A DNA stretch of 42,009 nucleotides, taken from contig CAMNOL010000009.1 in the NCBI GenBank assembly GCA_946546815.1, positions 1 to 42,009 of the forward strand. Direction: 5' to 3'. Made by a program: the position numbers and the translations under genes. The notes beneath the pieces were generated by a model. That model had not been told where the DNA came from, searched no databases, and saw only the letters and a program-made list of their open reading frames with translations. Shown piece by piece: positions 19,411-28,834 of this stretch. Every line of letters starts with the position of its first letter. The first letter of the stretch is position 1. The DNA comes from an uncultured Oscillospiraceae bacterium (lineage in GTDB: Bacteria; Bacillota; Clostridia; Oscillospirales; Oscillospiraceae).

Positions 19411-20505
19411 ATGGAAAAATACAAGGTTGGCGTAGTGGGCTGCACCGGCATGGTGGGTCAGCGCTTTATCACCCTGCTGGAGAACCACCCTTGGTTCCAG
19501 CTCACTGCAGTGGCTGCATCCGGCCGCAGCGCCGGCAAATCCTACGCCAAGGCCGTTGAGGGCCGCTGGAAGATGACCACCCCCATCCCCGAGGAGGCAA
19601 AGGAGCTGGTGGTGCTGGACATCGAGAAGGATCTGGATGCCTTTGTCTCCCAGATCGACTTCACCTTCTGTGCGGTGAATATGAAAAAGGATGAGATCAA
19701 GGTGCTGGAGGAGAAGATCGCTCAGAAGGAGTGCCCGGTGGTGTCCAACAACTCCGCCCACCGCTTCACCCCCGACGTGCCCATGGTGGTGCCGGAGATC
19801 AACCCCGAGCACATCAAGGTCATCGACGCCCAGCGCAAGCGTCTGGGCACCAAAGTGGGCTTCATCGCCGTCAAATCCAACTGCTCCCTCCAGTCCTATG
19901 TGCCTGCCCTGCACCCCCTGCGGGAAAAGTACGGCCTGAGCAAGGCGCTGGTCACTACTTATCAGGCCATCTCCGGCGCGGGCAAGACCTTTGAGACCTG
20001 GCCTGAGATGGTGGACAACGTCATCCCCTACATCGGCGGCGAGGAGGAGAAGTCCGAGAAGGAGCCCCTGAAGATGTGGGGCACCATTGAGAACGGCGAG
20101 ATCGTCCCCACCGACAAGCCCAACATCACCTCCCAGTGCCTGCGGGTGCCGGTGTCCGACGGCCATATGGCTGCGGTGTTCATGAGCTTCGACGAGGGCA
20201 AAAAGCCCTCCATTGAGGAGATCAAGGAGACCTGGGCAAACTTCAAGGGCCGTGCCCAGGAGCTGGAGCTGCCCTCCGCACCCAAGCAGTACCTGCACTA
20301 CTTTGAGGATCCCAATTACCCCCAGACCAGGCTGCAGCGCAACCTGGAGGGCGGCATGGCCATCTCCCTGGGCCGCCTGCGGGAAGACTCCCAGTACGAT
20401 TACAAGTTTGTGGGCCTGAGCCACAACACCCTGCGGGGCGCTGCCGGCGGCGGCGTGCTGCTGGCGGAGCTGCTGGCCGCAGAGGGATACCTGGTCCGCA
20501 AGTAA
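19411..20505 (+). CDS. asd: Aspartate-semialdehyde dehydrogenase (archaeal/fungal-type)
   Basis: MEKYKVGVVGCTGMVGQRFITLLE; catalytic region SNCSLQSYVPALHPL; RBS GGAGG. Confidence 0.94.
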   Translation: MEKYKVGVVGCTGMVGQRFITLLENHPWFQLTAVAASGRSAGKSYAKAVEGRWKMTTPIPEEAKELVVLDIEKDLDAFVSQIDFTFCAVNMKKDEIKVLEEKIAQKECPVVSNNSAHRFTPDVPMVVPEINPEHIKVIDAQRKRLGTKVGFIAVKSNCSLQSYVPALHPLREKYGLSKALVTTYQAISGAGKTFETWPEMVDNVIPYIGGEEEKSEKEPLKMWGTIENGEIVPTDKPNITSQCLRVPVSDGHMAAVFMSFDEGKKPSIEEIKETWANFKGRAQELELPSAPKQYLHYFEDPNYPQTRLQRNLEGGMAISLGRLREDSQYDYKFVGLSHNTLRGAAGGGVLLAELLAAEGYLVRK

Positions 20506-20551
20506 TAAATATTATTTTGTTGAGACAGTCATTGTCAGAAAGGAAATCACT

Positions 20552-21439
20552 ATGAAAACTCCTGTTTTTACCGGTGCTTGTGTTGCTATCGTCACGCCTT
20601 TCCGGAATGGCAAGGTTGATTTTGAAAAGCTGGGCGAGCTGATCGAAATGCAGATCGCCGGCGGCACGGACTGCATCTGCATCTGCGGCACCACCGGCGA
20701 GGCCTCCACCCAGACCGTTGAGGAACACAAGGAAACCATCCGCTACGCTGTGAAGAAAGTTGCGGGCCGGGTGAAGGTGATCGCCGGAACCGGCAGCAAC
20801 TGCACCGCTACCGCCCTGGACACCTCCACCGCTGCGGAGGAGGCAGGGGTGGACGGCCTGCTGATGGTCACCCCCTACTACAACAAGACCACCCAGCACG
20901 GCCTGATCAAGCACTACACCTATCTGGCAGACCGGCTGCACACCCCCATCATCCTGTACAACGTGCCCGGCCGCACCGGCATGAGCTTCACCGCCGAGAC
21001 CTACGCGGAGCTGTCCAAGCACCCGCTGATCAACGGCGTCAAGGAGGCATCCGGCAACTTCAACCTGATCGCCCACACCCGGATGCTCTGCGGCGACGAG
21101 CTGAATATCTGGTCCGGTGAGGACGGCATGGTGGTTCCGCTGATGGCCATGGGCGGCAAGGGCGTCATCTCCGTGGTCTCCAACGTGAACCCCAGACTGA
21201 TGGCCGACATGACCCACCTGGCGCTGGAGGGCAGATTCGAGGAGGCCGCCGACCTGCAGATCAACCAGGTGACCCCCCTGGCCGATGCGCTGTTCATGGA
21301 AACCAACCCCGTTCCCGTCAAGGAAGCCCTGAACCTGATGGGCATGGACGTGGGCGAGCCCCGGATGCCCCTGTGCTGCATGACCGACGCACACCGCGAG
21401 ATGCTGAAGGCCGCCTTGGCCAAGGCCGGGCTGCTGTAA
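20552..21439 (+). CDS. dapA: 4-hydroxy-tetrahydrodipicolinate synthase
   Basis: TGACVAIVTPFRNGKVDFEKL; CGTTGEASTQTVEEH; LYNVPGRTGMSF; GVKEASGN. Confidence 0.96.
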   Translation: MKTPVFTGACVAIVTPFRNGKVDFEKLGELIEMQIAGGTDCICICGTTGEASTQTVEEHKETIRYAVKKVAGRVKVIAGTGSNCTATALDTSTAAEEAGVDGLLMVTPYYNKTTQHGLIKHYTYLADRLHTPIILYNVPGRTGMSFTAETYAELSKHPLINGVKEASGNFNLIAHTRMLCGDELNIWSGEDGMVVPLMAMGGKGVISVVSNVNPRLMADMTHLALEGRFEEAADLQINQVTPLADALFMETNPVPVKEALNLMGMDVGEPRMPLCCMTDAHREMLKAALAKAGLL

Positions 21440-21456
21440 GCGGGGAGGTACAAAGG

Positions 21457-22209
21457 ATGGTAAAAGTAATCATTTCCGGCTGCAACGGTTTTATGGGCAA
21501 GGTTGTAGAGGACATCTGCAGCAGCGACGGGGACATCTCCGTCGTCGCCGGCTTTGATGTGAACCTGGCTGCCCGCCCCTATCCTGTCTACGCCGCTCCC
21601 GCCAACTTCACCGGGGAAGCGGATGTGGTCATCGACTTTTCCTCTCCCAAGGCGCTGGACGGCCTGCTGGCCTTCTGCACCGGGCGGAAGATCCCCATGG
21701 TGCTGGCTACCACTGGCTACTCTGACCAGCAGATCGCGCAGATCGTGGAAGCCTCCAAGACCGTCCCGGTGTTCCGCAGCGGCAATATGTCCCTGGGCAT
21801 CAACGTGCTGATCGACCTGGTCAAACGGGCCGCCGCCGTGCTGGGGGACACCTCTGACATTGAAATCATTGAGCAGCACCACAAGCGCAAGGTGGATGCC
21901 CCCTCCGGCACCGCGCTGATGATTGCCGACGCTGCTTCCTCCGTGCTGAACTACGATGCGGAGTACAATTACGGCCGTCACGACCGCCGGGTTCCCCGGC
22001 CCAAGAACGAGATCGGCATCAGCTCCGTACGGGGCGGCACCATTGTGGGGGTCCACGAGGTGATTTTTGCCGGCCGGGATGAGGTGATTGAGATCAAGCA
22101 CACCGCCATGAGCCGGGAAATCTTTGCCAACGGCGCAGTCCGTGCGGCCAAGTTCCTGATCGGCAAGGCCCCCGGTATGTACAACATGGAGCAGCTGGTG
22201 GCGGAATAA
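21457..22209 (+). CDS. dapB: 4-hydroxy-tetrahydrodipicolinate reductase
   Basis: MVKVIISGCNGFMGKVV; EIIEQHHKRKVDAPSGTALMIAD; ATTGYSDQQ. Confidence 0.95.
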   Translation: MVKVIISGCNGFMGKVVEDICSSDGDISVVAGFDVNLAARPYPVYAAPANFTGEADVVIDFSSPKALDGLLAFCTGRKIPMVLATTGYSDQQIAQIVEASKTVPVFRSGNMSLGINVLIDLVKRAAAVLGDTSDIEIIEQHHKRKVDAPSGTALMIADAASSVLNYDAEYNYGRHDRRVPRPKNEIGISSVRGGTIVGVHEVIFAGRDEVIEIKHTAMSREIFANGAVRAAKFLIGKAPGMYNMEQLVAE

Positions 22210-22228
22210 TCAGTAAGGAGTAACACAA

Positions 22229-22711
22229 ATGAGCAAGAACAAGATGACATATGGCAAGAACCTGACCCTGATTTCTCTGTCCTCCCTGCCCTGTGACACC
22301 CAGGTCTTTTCCACCGTGCTGAACGCCTGCTCCGGCAAGGGCATCAACCTGGATATGATCTCCCAGACGGCCCGGAAGGGCGGCACGCTGAACATGAGCT
22401 TCACCCTGTCCGATGAGGATCTGGCCGCCGTGCTGGGCGTGCTGGGCGAGCTGCGCTCCGACAACATCCGCATCAAGCCTGAGGTGCTGCCCGGCAGCTG
22501 CAAGATCAACTACTATGACCCCGATATGGTCAAGACCCCCGGCGTCGCCGCCAAGATGTTTGCTGCACTGGCCGCCGCTGATGTGGAGGTCATGCTGGTC
22601 ACCACCTCTGACTTTGACATCTCCATTCTGGTGCCCGCCCACTGGCTGGAGGACGCACTGGAGGTGCTGGAGAAGGAATTCGGCGTGGAAGGGGAAGAAG
22701 TGGAGTTCTGA
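22229..22711 (+). CDS. Stand-alone ACT domain protein (aspartokinase regulatory-domain-like)
   Basis: 160 aa; VEVMLVTTSDFDISILVPAHWLEDALEVLEKEF resembles aspartokinase C-terminal ACT domains; no kinase domain. Confidence 0.8.
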   Translation: MSKNKMTYGKNLTLISLSSLPCDTQVFSTVLNACSGKGINLDMISQTARKGGTLNMSFTLSDEDLAAVLGVLGELRSDNIRIKPEVLPGSCKINYYDPDMVKTPGVAAKMFAALAAADVEVMLVTTSDFDISILVPAHWLEDALEVLEKEFGVEGEEVEF

Positions 22712-22745
22712 TCCTGCTGCGTTCTGCTGTAAACCAAAAAACGAG

Positions 22746-22772
22746 CCCCCTGCCGGAAGGCAGGGGGTTTCT
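22746..22772 (+). terminator. Terminator of the asd-dapA-dapB-ACT operon
   Basis: Stem CCCCCTGCC/GGCAGGGGG followed by TTTCTGT. Confidence 0.88.
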
Positions 22773-22813
22773 GTGTACAGGTTGGGGTCGAAACAGAGAA
22801 AGGGGCAACGGCG

Positions 22814-23788
22814 TCAGTCGTGGTCCATCAGCTCTGTGTAGAACTGGGCGTAATCGGTGCGTCCCTCCTTCATGGCCCGAATGGCGGAGGAGGGGTGCTG
22901 GTTCAGCTTGCCGGTCATCAGGTAGGGGATGTCATACCCCCACTGTACGCCGGAGTCCCGCAGCGGGTTCATCTCGTTCTGGAGGAATCGGAACACCGGG
23001 AATACGTTGTACTGGGGGTTTTTCAAAAAGCTCAGCAGCAGCTCCATGGAGCAGTTGCCGCAGCCCCGGCCCATGCCCGCCATCGTGGCGTCCAGATAGC
23101 TGGCGCCCCTGGCCAGGGCCTCAATGGTGTTGGCAAAGGCCAGCTGCTGGTTGTTGTGGGCGTGGATGCCGATGACCTTGCCGCAGCGTTCCCCCATCTC
23201 CATGAACAAGTCGGTAAAGGCCCGGATCTGTTCCGGGTACAGGTTGCCGTAGCTGTCCACCAGGTAGACCACATCCACGCAGCTGGACCCCAGCATCTCC
23301 AGCGCCTGCTTCAGGTCCGACTCCCGGACCTTGGACAGGGCCATAATGTTGCAGCTGACCTCGTATCCCTTTTGTTTGGCGTCCTCGATCATGCGGATCG
23401 CCGCAGGCATCTGGTGGATGTAGGTGGCCACCCGCACCAGGTCAATAACGCTTTCGTCCCGGGGGATGATGTCGGTGCGGTAGTCGCAGCGGTCCACGTC
23501 CGCCATGACGGAGATTTTCATATCAGAGTTGTTCTCGCCCACAATGGCCCGGATGCTCTGCTCGTCGCAGAATTTCCACTTGCCGAACCGGCTGACATCA
23601 AAGAGCTCCTTAGAGGCCTTGTAGCCAAACTCCATATAATCCACGCCGGCCTGTACATTGGCCCGGTACAGCGCGTTGACAAAGTCGTCGGTGAAGTAAA
23701 AATCATTCACCAGACCACCGTCCCGGAGGGTTGCGTCTACCACACGAACGTCCTGCCGGACGGTCATCAGATTGCCTCTTTGTGCCAT
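22814..23788 (-). CDS. Aldolase catalytic domain protein (HMGL-like / 4-hydroxy-2-oxovalerate aldolase-like)
   Basis: DRE-TIM motif VVDATLRDGGLVNDF; VVYLVDSYGNLYPEQI; GIHAHNNQQLAFANTIEAL. Confidence 0.85.
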   Translation of the reverse strand: MAQRGNLMTVRQDVRVVDATLRDGGLVNDFYFTDDFVNALYRANVQAGVDYMEFGYKASKELFDVSRFGKWKFCDEQSIRAIVGENNSDMKISVMADVDRCDYRTDIIPRDESVIDLVRVATYIHQMPAAIRMIEDAKQKGYEVSCNIMALSKVRESDLKQALEMLGSSCVDVVYLVDSYGNLYPEQIRAFTDLFMEMGERCGKVIGIHAHNNQQLAFANTIEALARGASYLDATMAGMGRGCGNCSMELLLSFLKNPQYNVFPVFRFLQNEMNPLRDSGVQWGYDIPYLMTGKLNQHPSSAIRAMKEGRTDYAQFYTELMDHD

Positions 23789-23910
23789 TTCAATCAAGTC
23801 CTTCTATGAATCAATCAGTTTCTTCTATTTGTCTTTAATGGTTTAAAGCAAAATAGAACCTGACACCAGTGTAGCACAAAAATGCACATTGTCAAGGCTT
23901 CCCGGGGACA

Positions 23911-23953
23911 AATTGCCGGATGGGGACTGATAAATTGCCGGATGGGGGCAGAT
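23911..23953. repeat. Two tandem copies of a ~22-bp unit
   Basis: AATTGCCGGATGGGGACTGAT-A-AATTGCCGGATGGGGGCAGAT. Confidence 0.8.
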
Positions 23954-23958
23954 AGTCC

Positions 23959-23987
23959 TTGCCAAACCCTGCGCGATCGGGTAAAAT
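23959..23987 (+). promoter_or_regulatory. Putative promoter of the radical SAM operon
   Basis: TTGCCA, 17-bp spacer, TAAAAT. Confidence 0.6.
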
Positions 23988-24012
23988 GATGGGTACTGTA
24001 CGAGAAAACTAA

Positions 24013-24093
24013 GGCATCACCGCATAATGGGACAAGAGCGGATTGCGGAAAATAGGCCGCAAGGCGCCGAAGTTCTCATTGTACGGTGTTGCC
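24013..24093. mobile_element. MITE-like element copy A (81 bp, internal-deletion derivative)
   Basis: TIRs GGCATCACCGCATAATG...CATTGTACGGTGTTGCC; flanked by 4-bp direct repeat CTAA (24009-24012 and 24094-24097); shares the CTATTTTCCGC core with the other copies. Confidence 0.85.
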
Positions 24094-24117
24094 CTAACAC
24101 ATTGTGAGGAATCAGCT

Positions 24118-25962
24118 GTGAATCCAAAACTGGAACGCATTCTGCCCCGGGTCCAGAAGCCGGCCCGGTACACCGGCGGAGAATACAACGAGATCATCAA
24201 GGACAAGGCTCAGGTGGACACCCGCTTTGCCCTGTGCTTTCCGGACACCTATGAGATCGGTATGTCCAATCTGGGCCTGCGGATCCTGTACGGCGTCATC
24301 AACGAGATGGACGGCGTGTGGTGTGAGCGCTGCTTCGCCCCCTGGGGGGACATGGAGGAGGAACTGCGCAGCAACCACATCCCCCTCTATGGGCTGGAGA
24401 GCGGCGACGCACTCAATCAATTTGACATTGTGGGCTTTTCCCTGGGCTACGAGATGGCCTTCACCAACGTGCTGAATATGCTGGACCTGGCGGGGATTCC
24501 CATCCACTGCACAGAGCGGGGCAATGATGACCCCATCATTGTGGCGGGGGGCACCTGCGCGGTGAACAGCGAGCCCCTGGCGGATTTTATTGACGTGTTC
24601 TTCCTGGGCGAAGGGGAAGAGGTGGACTGCGAGCTCATTGAGCTGTACCGCCAGTGCCGGAAGGAGGGCTTTGACCGGAAGGAATTCCTCATCCGGGCCG
24701 CTCAGATTCCGGGCTGCTATGTGCCCGCCCTGTACCAGGTGGACTACCTGCCCGACGGCACAGTGGCGCGCATCACCCCCACCCACGGCGCCCCGGCCCA
24801 GGTGACCAAGCGCATCATCCGGGATCTGGACAAGTCCTATTTTCCCACCCACACCATCATTCCCTCCACGGAAATCGTCCATGACCGGGTGATGCTGGAG
24901 CTGTTCCGGGGTTGCATCCGGGGCTGCCGGTTCTGTCAGGCGGGCTACTGCTACCGCCCGGTGCGTCCCAAGAGCGTGGATGTGCTGGTGCAGCAGGGCA
25001 TTGAGGCCTGTAAGGATTCCGGCTATCAGGAGATGACCCTGTCCAGCCTGTCCTCCTCGGACTACCGGGGGCTCACCGCTGTCTGTGACGGCCTGCTGGA
25101 ATACTGCGAGCCCAGGAATATCAACCTGAATCTGCCCTCTCTCCGGGCGGACGGGTTCTCCATGTCCATCATGGAGCGACTGCAGAAGGCCAGAAAGTCC
25201 TCTGTCACCTTTGCCCCGGAGGCGGGCACCCAGCGCCTGCGGGACGCCATCAACAAAAACGTCACCGAAGAGGACCTGCTGACCTCCTGCCGCACGGTGT
25301 TTGAGGGCGGCTGCAGCGCGGTGAAGCTGTACTTTATGCTGGGCCTGCCCACGGAGACCGACGAGGACGTGAAGGGCATTGCGGACCTGGCCCAGAAGGT
25401 CTACTGGACCTGGCGGGACTATTCCAGCAACCGGCAGAGGGGCATCCGCATCACCGTCTCCACCTCCTTTTTTGTGCCCAAGCCCTTTACCCCCTTCCAG
25501 TGGGAATCCCAGATCTCCATGGAGGAGTACCAGCGGCGGGTGGACCTGCTGCGCAGCTGCATCCACAACAAATCCATTCAGTACAACTGGCACGAGGCGG
25601 ACACCAGCTATGTGGAGGCGGTGCTGGCCCGGGGCGACCGCAGGCTGGGCAAGGCCATTGAGCAGGTCTGGCGCACCGGCGGAAAAATGGACTCCTGGAG
25701 CGACTATTTCTCCTTCCAGCGCTGGCTGGACGCCTTTGAAGCAGTGGGCATCAACCCGGACTTCTACGCCCGGCGGGAGCGGCGCAAATGCGAGGTGCTG
25801 CCCTGGAGCATGATCGACGTGGGCGTGCGCCAGGATTACCTGTGGCAGGAGCGGGAGCAGGCCTACAAGAGCGTCATCACCCCGGACTGCCGGGTGCGGT
25901 GCATGGGCTGCGGCGCCAACAAGCTGCTGCCCGGCGGTGTGTGCGACGAGGACAGGAGGTAA
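24118..25962 (+). CDS. Radical SAM protein (TIGR03960-like, B12-binding-like N-terminus)
   Basis: GTG start with RBS TGAGGA; VNPKLERILPRVQKPARYTGGEYN; radical SAM CxxxCxxC motif CIRGCRFCQAGYCYRPVRPKS. Confidence 0.9.
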   Translation: MNPKLERILPRVQKPARYTGGEYNEIIKDKAQVDTRFALCFPDTYEIGMSNLGLRILYGVINEMDGVWCERCFAPWGDMEEELRSNHIPLYGLESGDALNQFDIVGFSLGYEMAFTNVLNMLDLAGIPIHCTERGNDDPIIVAGGTCAVNSEPLADFIDVFFLGEGEEVDCELIELYRQCRKEGFDRKEFLIRAAQIPGCYVPALYQVDYLPDGTVARITPTHGAPAQVTKRIIRDLDKSYFPTHTIIPSTEIVHDRVMLELFRGCIRGCRFCQAGYCYRPVRPKSVDVLVQQGIEACKDSGYQEMTLSSLSSSDYRGLTAVCDGLLEYCEPRNINLNLPSLRADGFSMSIMERLQKARKSSVTFAPEAGTQRLRDAINKNVTEEDLLTSCRTVFEGGCSAVKLYFMLGLPTETDEDVKGIADLAQKVYWTWRDYSSNRQRGIRITVSTSFFVPKPFTPFQWESQISMEEYQRRVDLLRSCIHNKSIQYNWHEADTSYVEAVLARGDRRLGKAIEQVWRTGGKMDSWSDYFSFQRWLDAFEAVGINPDFYARRERRKCEVLPWSMIDVGVRQDYLWQEREQAYKSVITPDCRVRCMGCGANKLLPGGVCDEDRR

Positions 25963-25966
25963 GGTT

Positions 25967-26641
25967 ATGGCAATGCACAAAAACAGACTTCTGTTTAAAA
26001 AAGAGGGCCGGGCGGTGTACATCTCCCACCTGGACCTGATGGCCACCTTCCAGCGGGCCTTTCTCCGCTCCGGGATCAACGTGTGGCAGACGGAGGGCTT
26101 CAACCGCCATGTGTATGTGTCCATCGCGCTGCCCCTGAGCGTGGGCTATTCCAGCGACTGTGAGATTCTGGAGTTCAACCTGGAGGACGACATCCCGCTG
26201 AGCCAGGTGCCGGAGCGGCTGAACCGGGCGCTGCCGGAGGGCATCACGGTGCTGAGCTGCTACGAGGCGAAAATCCCGCTGAAAAAAATCGTGGACCTGG
26301 GCTGGACCGTCACCATGGAGTATGACAACGGTGTGCCCGAGGGAGCCGCAGAGGGATTCCGGGCGCTGCTGAGCCGGGAGAGCTGCGTCATCCGCAAGAA
26401 ATCCAAAAAGGCCAAGCGGGGCTACACCGAGCTGGACATCATCCCCATGGTGAAGGAGTGGACGCTGGAGGAGGGGGAACACACCCTGGTGTTCCGCGCC
26501 CGCATCGCAGCCCTTAACCCCGGCCTGAATCCCAGCCTGATTCTGGACACCTTCGCCAAGGATCATCCGGAGTGGACGCCGGATTTTGTGCGCTGTCACC
26601 GCAACGAGGTCTACGGGGAGATGGCAGAGGTTTTTCGCTGA
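25967..26641 (+). CDS. TIGR03936/DUF2344 radical SAM-associated protein
   Basis: RLLFKKEGRAVYISHLDLMATFQRAFLRSGI; immediately downstream of the TIGR03960-like gene. Confidence 0.88.
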   Translation: MAMHKNRLLFKKEGRAVYISHLDLMATFQRAFLRSGINVWQTEGFNRHVYVSIALPLSVGYSSDCEILEFNLEDDIPLSQVPERLNRALPEGITVLSCYEAKIPLKKIVDLGWTVTMEYDNGVPEGAAEGFRALLSRESCVIRKKSKKAKRGYTELDIIPMVKEWTLEEGEHTLVFRARIAALNPGLNPSLILDTFAKDHPEWTPDFVRCHRNEVYGEMAEVFR

Positions 26642-26659
26642 AAATTGGGGAAATTACCC

Positions 26660-26688
26660 TTGCATTTTCCAAAATTGTGTGGTATATT
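26660..26688 (+). promoter_or_regulatory. rplS promoter
   Basis: TTGCAT, 17-bp spacer, TATATT. Confidence 0.75.
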
Positions 26689-26789
26689 ATATCGGTCTGA
26701 ACAAAGGGCGTTCCTCTGCCGGGCCGGCTGAACATCGGGCCGCCAACTGGAAACGGTAAGAACACCTATACAACAGGAGGATAAGAACC

Positions 26790-27131
26790 ATGAATCTGAT
26801 TGATACTCTGAACGCTCAGAACGTCAAGAACGAGGCTCCGGTCATCGAGATCGGCTCCACCGTCCGTGTCCACATCAAGGTCAAGGAAGGCTCCAAGGAG
26901 CGTATCCAGGTCTTTGAGGGCACTGTCATCGCCAAGAAGAATGGCGGCGTTTCTGAGACCTTTACCGTCCGCCGCATCTCCTATGGCGTCGGCGTGGAGA
27001 AGGTATTCCCCGTTCACTCCCCCAACGTGGTGAAGGTCGAGACTGTCCGCAGAGGTAAGGTCCGCCGCGCCAAGCTGTACTACCTGCGTGACCGCGTGGG
27101 CAAGGCTGCCAAGGTTCGGGAGAAGCTGTAA
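26790..27131 (+). CDS. rplS: 50S ribosomal protein L19
   Basis: [32 protein letters not shown]...[23 protein letters not shown]. Confidence 0.97.
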   Translation: MNLIDTLNAQNVKNEAPVIEIGSTVRVHIKVKEGSKERIQVFEGTVIAKKNGGVSETFTVRRISYGVGVEKVFPVHSPNVVKVETVRRGKVRRAKLYYLRDRVGKAAKVREKL

Positions 27132-27143
27132 TTTTCAGAAGAG

Positions 27144-27172
27144 AAAGGAGCGGGGTTCCCGCTCCTTTTTTC
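27144..27172 (+). terminator. rplS terminator
   Basis: Stem AAAGGAGCGGG/CCCGCTCCTTT plus T-run. Confidence 0.9.
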
Positions 27173-27247
27173 GTAATCAGAAGAACCTGCAGGGATGCTG
27201 AGAAGAAATCGTACTCCATTACCACCCTCTGACGAAAAGGATACGCT

Positions 27248-28207
27248 ATGGCAAAAAGCAAAAAACGCGGCGGCAGCAACAACCGCTGGGTGAAAAAACC
27301 AAAGCCTCAGAAGCAGGCTGCTGAACAGAAGAAACAGGATGAGGGCATGACCATCCAGTGGTACCCCGGCCACATGACCAAGACCCGGCGCATGATCCAG
27401 GAGAACCTGAAGCTGGTGGATCTGGTGGTGGAGATCATCGACGCCCGGATTCCTGTTTCCAGCCGGAACCCGGACATCGACAGCCTGGTGGAGAACAAGC
27501 CCCGGATGATCATCCTCAACCGGGCGGACCAGGCGGACCCCGCCATGAACCAGAAGTGGGCGGAGTACTTCCGCAGCAAGGGTTGGTCTGTGCTGCAAAC
27601 GGACTGCAAAACCGGCACCGGTGTGAAGCAGTTTTCTCCGGTGGTCAAGACCATTCTGAAGGACCAGATCGCCAAATGGGAAGAGAAGGGGATGCTGGGC
27701 CGCCCGGTGCGGGTCATGGTGGTGGGAGTGCCCAACGTGGGCAAGTCCACCTTCATCAACAAGGTGGCCAACCGCAAGTCCGCCATCGCCCAGAACCGCC
27801 CCGGCGTCACCCGGGGCAAGCAGTGGGTGGCGGTGGACGACGGACTGGACCTGCTGGACACCCCGGGCATCCTCTGGCCCAAATTCGAGGACAAACAGGT
27901 GGGGATGCACCTGGCCTTCACCGGCGCGGTGAAGGATGACATCCTGGACGTGGAGACCCTGGGCAATTTCCTGATGAAGCTGCTGGCCGCCCGCTACCCC
28001 AAGGCGCTGGAGGTACGCTACCGTCTGGAGGTTCCGGAGGAGCCGGACAGCTGGGAGCTGGTGGAGCAGGCCGGGCGCAACCGGGGATTCCTGATTTCCG
28101 GCGGAGAAGTGGACACCGAGCGGATGTGCCGCATCCTTCTGGAGGAATTTCGGTCTGGCAAGTTAGGACGCTTTACACTTGAGGTTCCCCCGGTGCAGCA
28201 TCAATAA
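27248..28207 (+). CDS. rbgA: Ribosome biogenesis GTPase YlqF/RbgA
   Basis: WYPGHMTKTRRMI; circularly permuted G motifs: NRAD and then GVPNVGKSTFINKV; DTPGILWPKF. Confidence 0.95.
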   Translation: MAKSKKRGGSNNRWVKKPKPQKQAAEQKKQDEGMTIQWYPGHMTKTRRMIQENLKLVDLVVEIIDARIPVSSRNPDIDSLVENKPRMIILNRADQADPAMNQKWAEYFRSKGWSVLQTDCKTGTGVKQFSPVVKTILKDQIAKWEEKGMLGRPVRVMVVGVPNVGKSTFINKVANRKSAIAQNRPGVTRGKQWVAVDDGLDLLDTPGILWPKFEDKQVGMHLAFTGAVKDDILDVETLGNFLMKLLAARYPKALEVRYRLEVPEEPDSWELVEQAGRNRGFLISGGEVDTERMCRILLEEFRSGKLGRFTLEVPPVQHQ

Positions 28208-28834
28208 ATGGGAGAAAAACCGATGAAACAGGGAGAAAAAGTCGATCTTTGGGCCATTGAACGAGAGTGTAAAGGAGAAGGCCATGTCAGAGTGTGCGGA
28301 GTGGACGAGGCCGGCGCCGGCCCGCTGGCTGGTGCGGTGTACGCCGCGGCGGTGATTCTGCCCGAGCACTATGACCTGCCCTTTCTGAACGATTCCAAGA
28401 AACTGACGGAGAAGCGGCGGGAAATGCTGTTCCCCCTCATCAAGGAACAGGCCATCGCCTGGGCGGTGGCCACCGCCAGCGAGCAGGAGATCGACGAGAT
28501 CAACATCCTCAACGCCCGGATGCTGGCTATGGAGCGGGCAATTCAGAAACTTGACCCGGCGGCGGATTTTGCCCTCATCGACGGCAACCGCAGCACCGGC
28601 ATCACCATTCCCAACCGCACCGTCGTCAAGGGCGACAGCCTCTCCGCCTCCATCGCCGCGGCCTCCATTCTGGCCAAGGTCAGCAGGGACCACTATATGA
28701 TGGAGCTGGCAGCACAGTACCCCCAGTACCGGTTCGAAAAACACAAGGGCTATCCCACCAAGCTCCATTACCAGCTGCTGCGGGAATACGGCCCCTGTCC
28801 TGTCCACCGGAAAACCTTCCTGAAAAAGCTGTGA
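28208..28834 (+). CDS. rnhB: Ribonuclease HII
   Basis: VCGVDEAGAGPLAGAVYAAAVIL; DSKKLTEKRRE; AASILAKVSRDHYM. Confidence 0.95.
   Translation: MGEKPMKQGEKVDLWAIERECKGEGHVRVCGVDEAGAGPLAGAVYAAAVILPEHYDLPFLNDSKKLTEKRREMLFPLIKEQAIAWAVATASEQEIDEINILNARMLAMERAIQKLDPAADFALIDGNRSTGITIPNRTVVKGDSLSASIAAASILAKVSRDHYMMELAAQYPQYRFEKHKGYPTKLHYQLLREYGPCPVHRKTFLKKL

Noticed and set aside
24112-26124. 670-aa minus-strand ORF opposite the radical SAM gene pair
   Set aside because: Same shadow-ORF artefact; the plus-strand proteins have clear family motifs.
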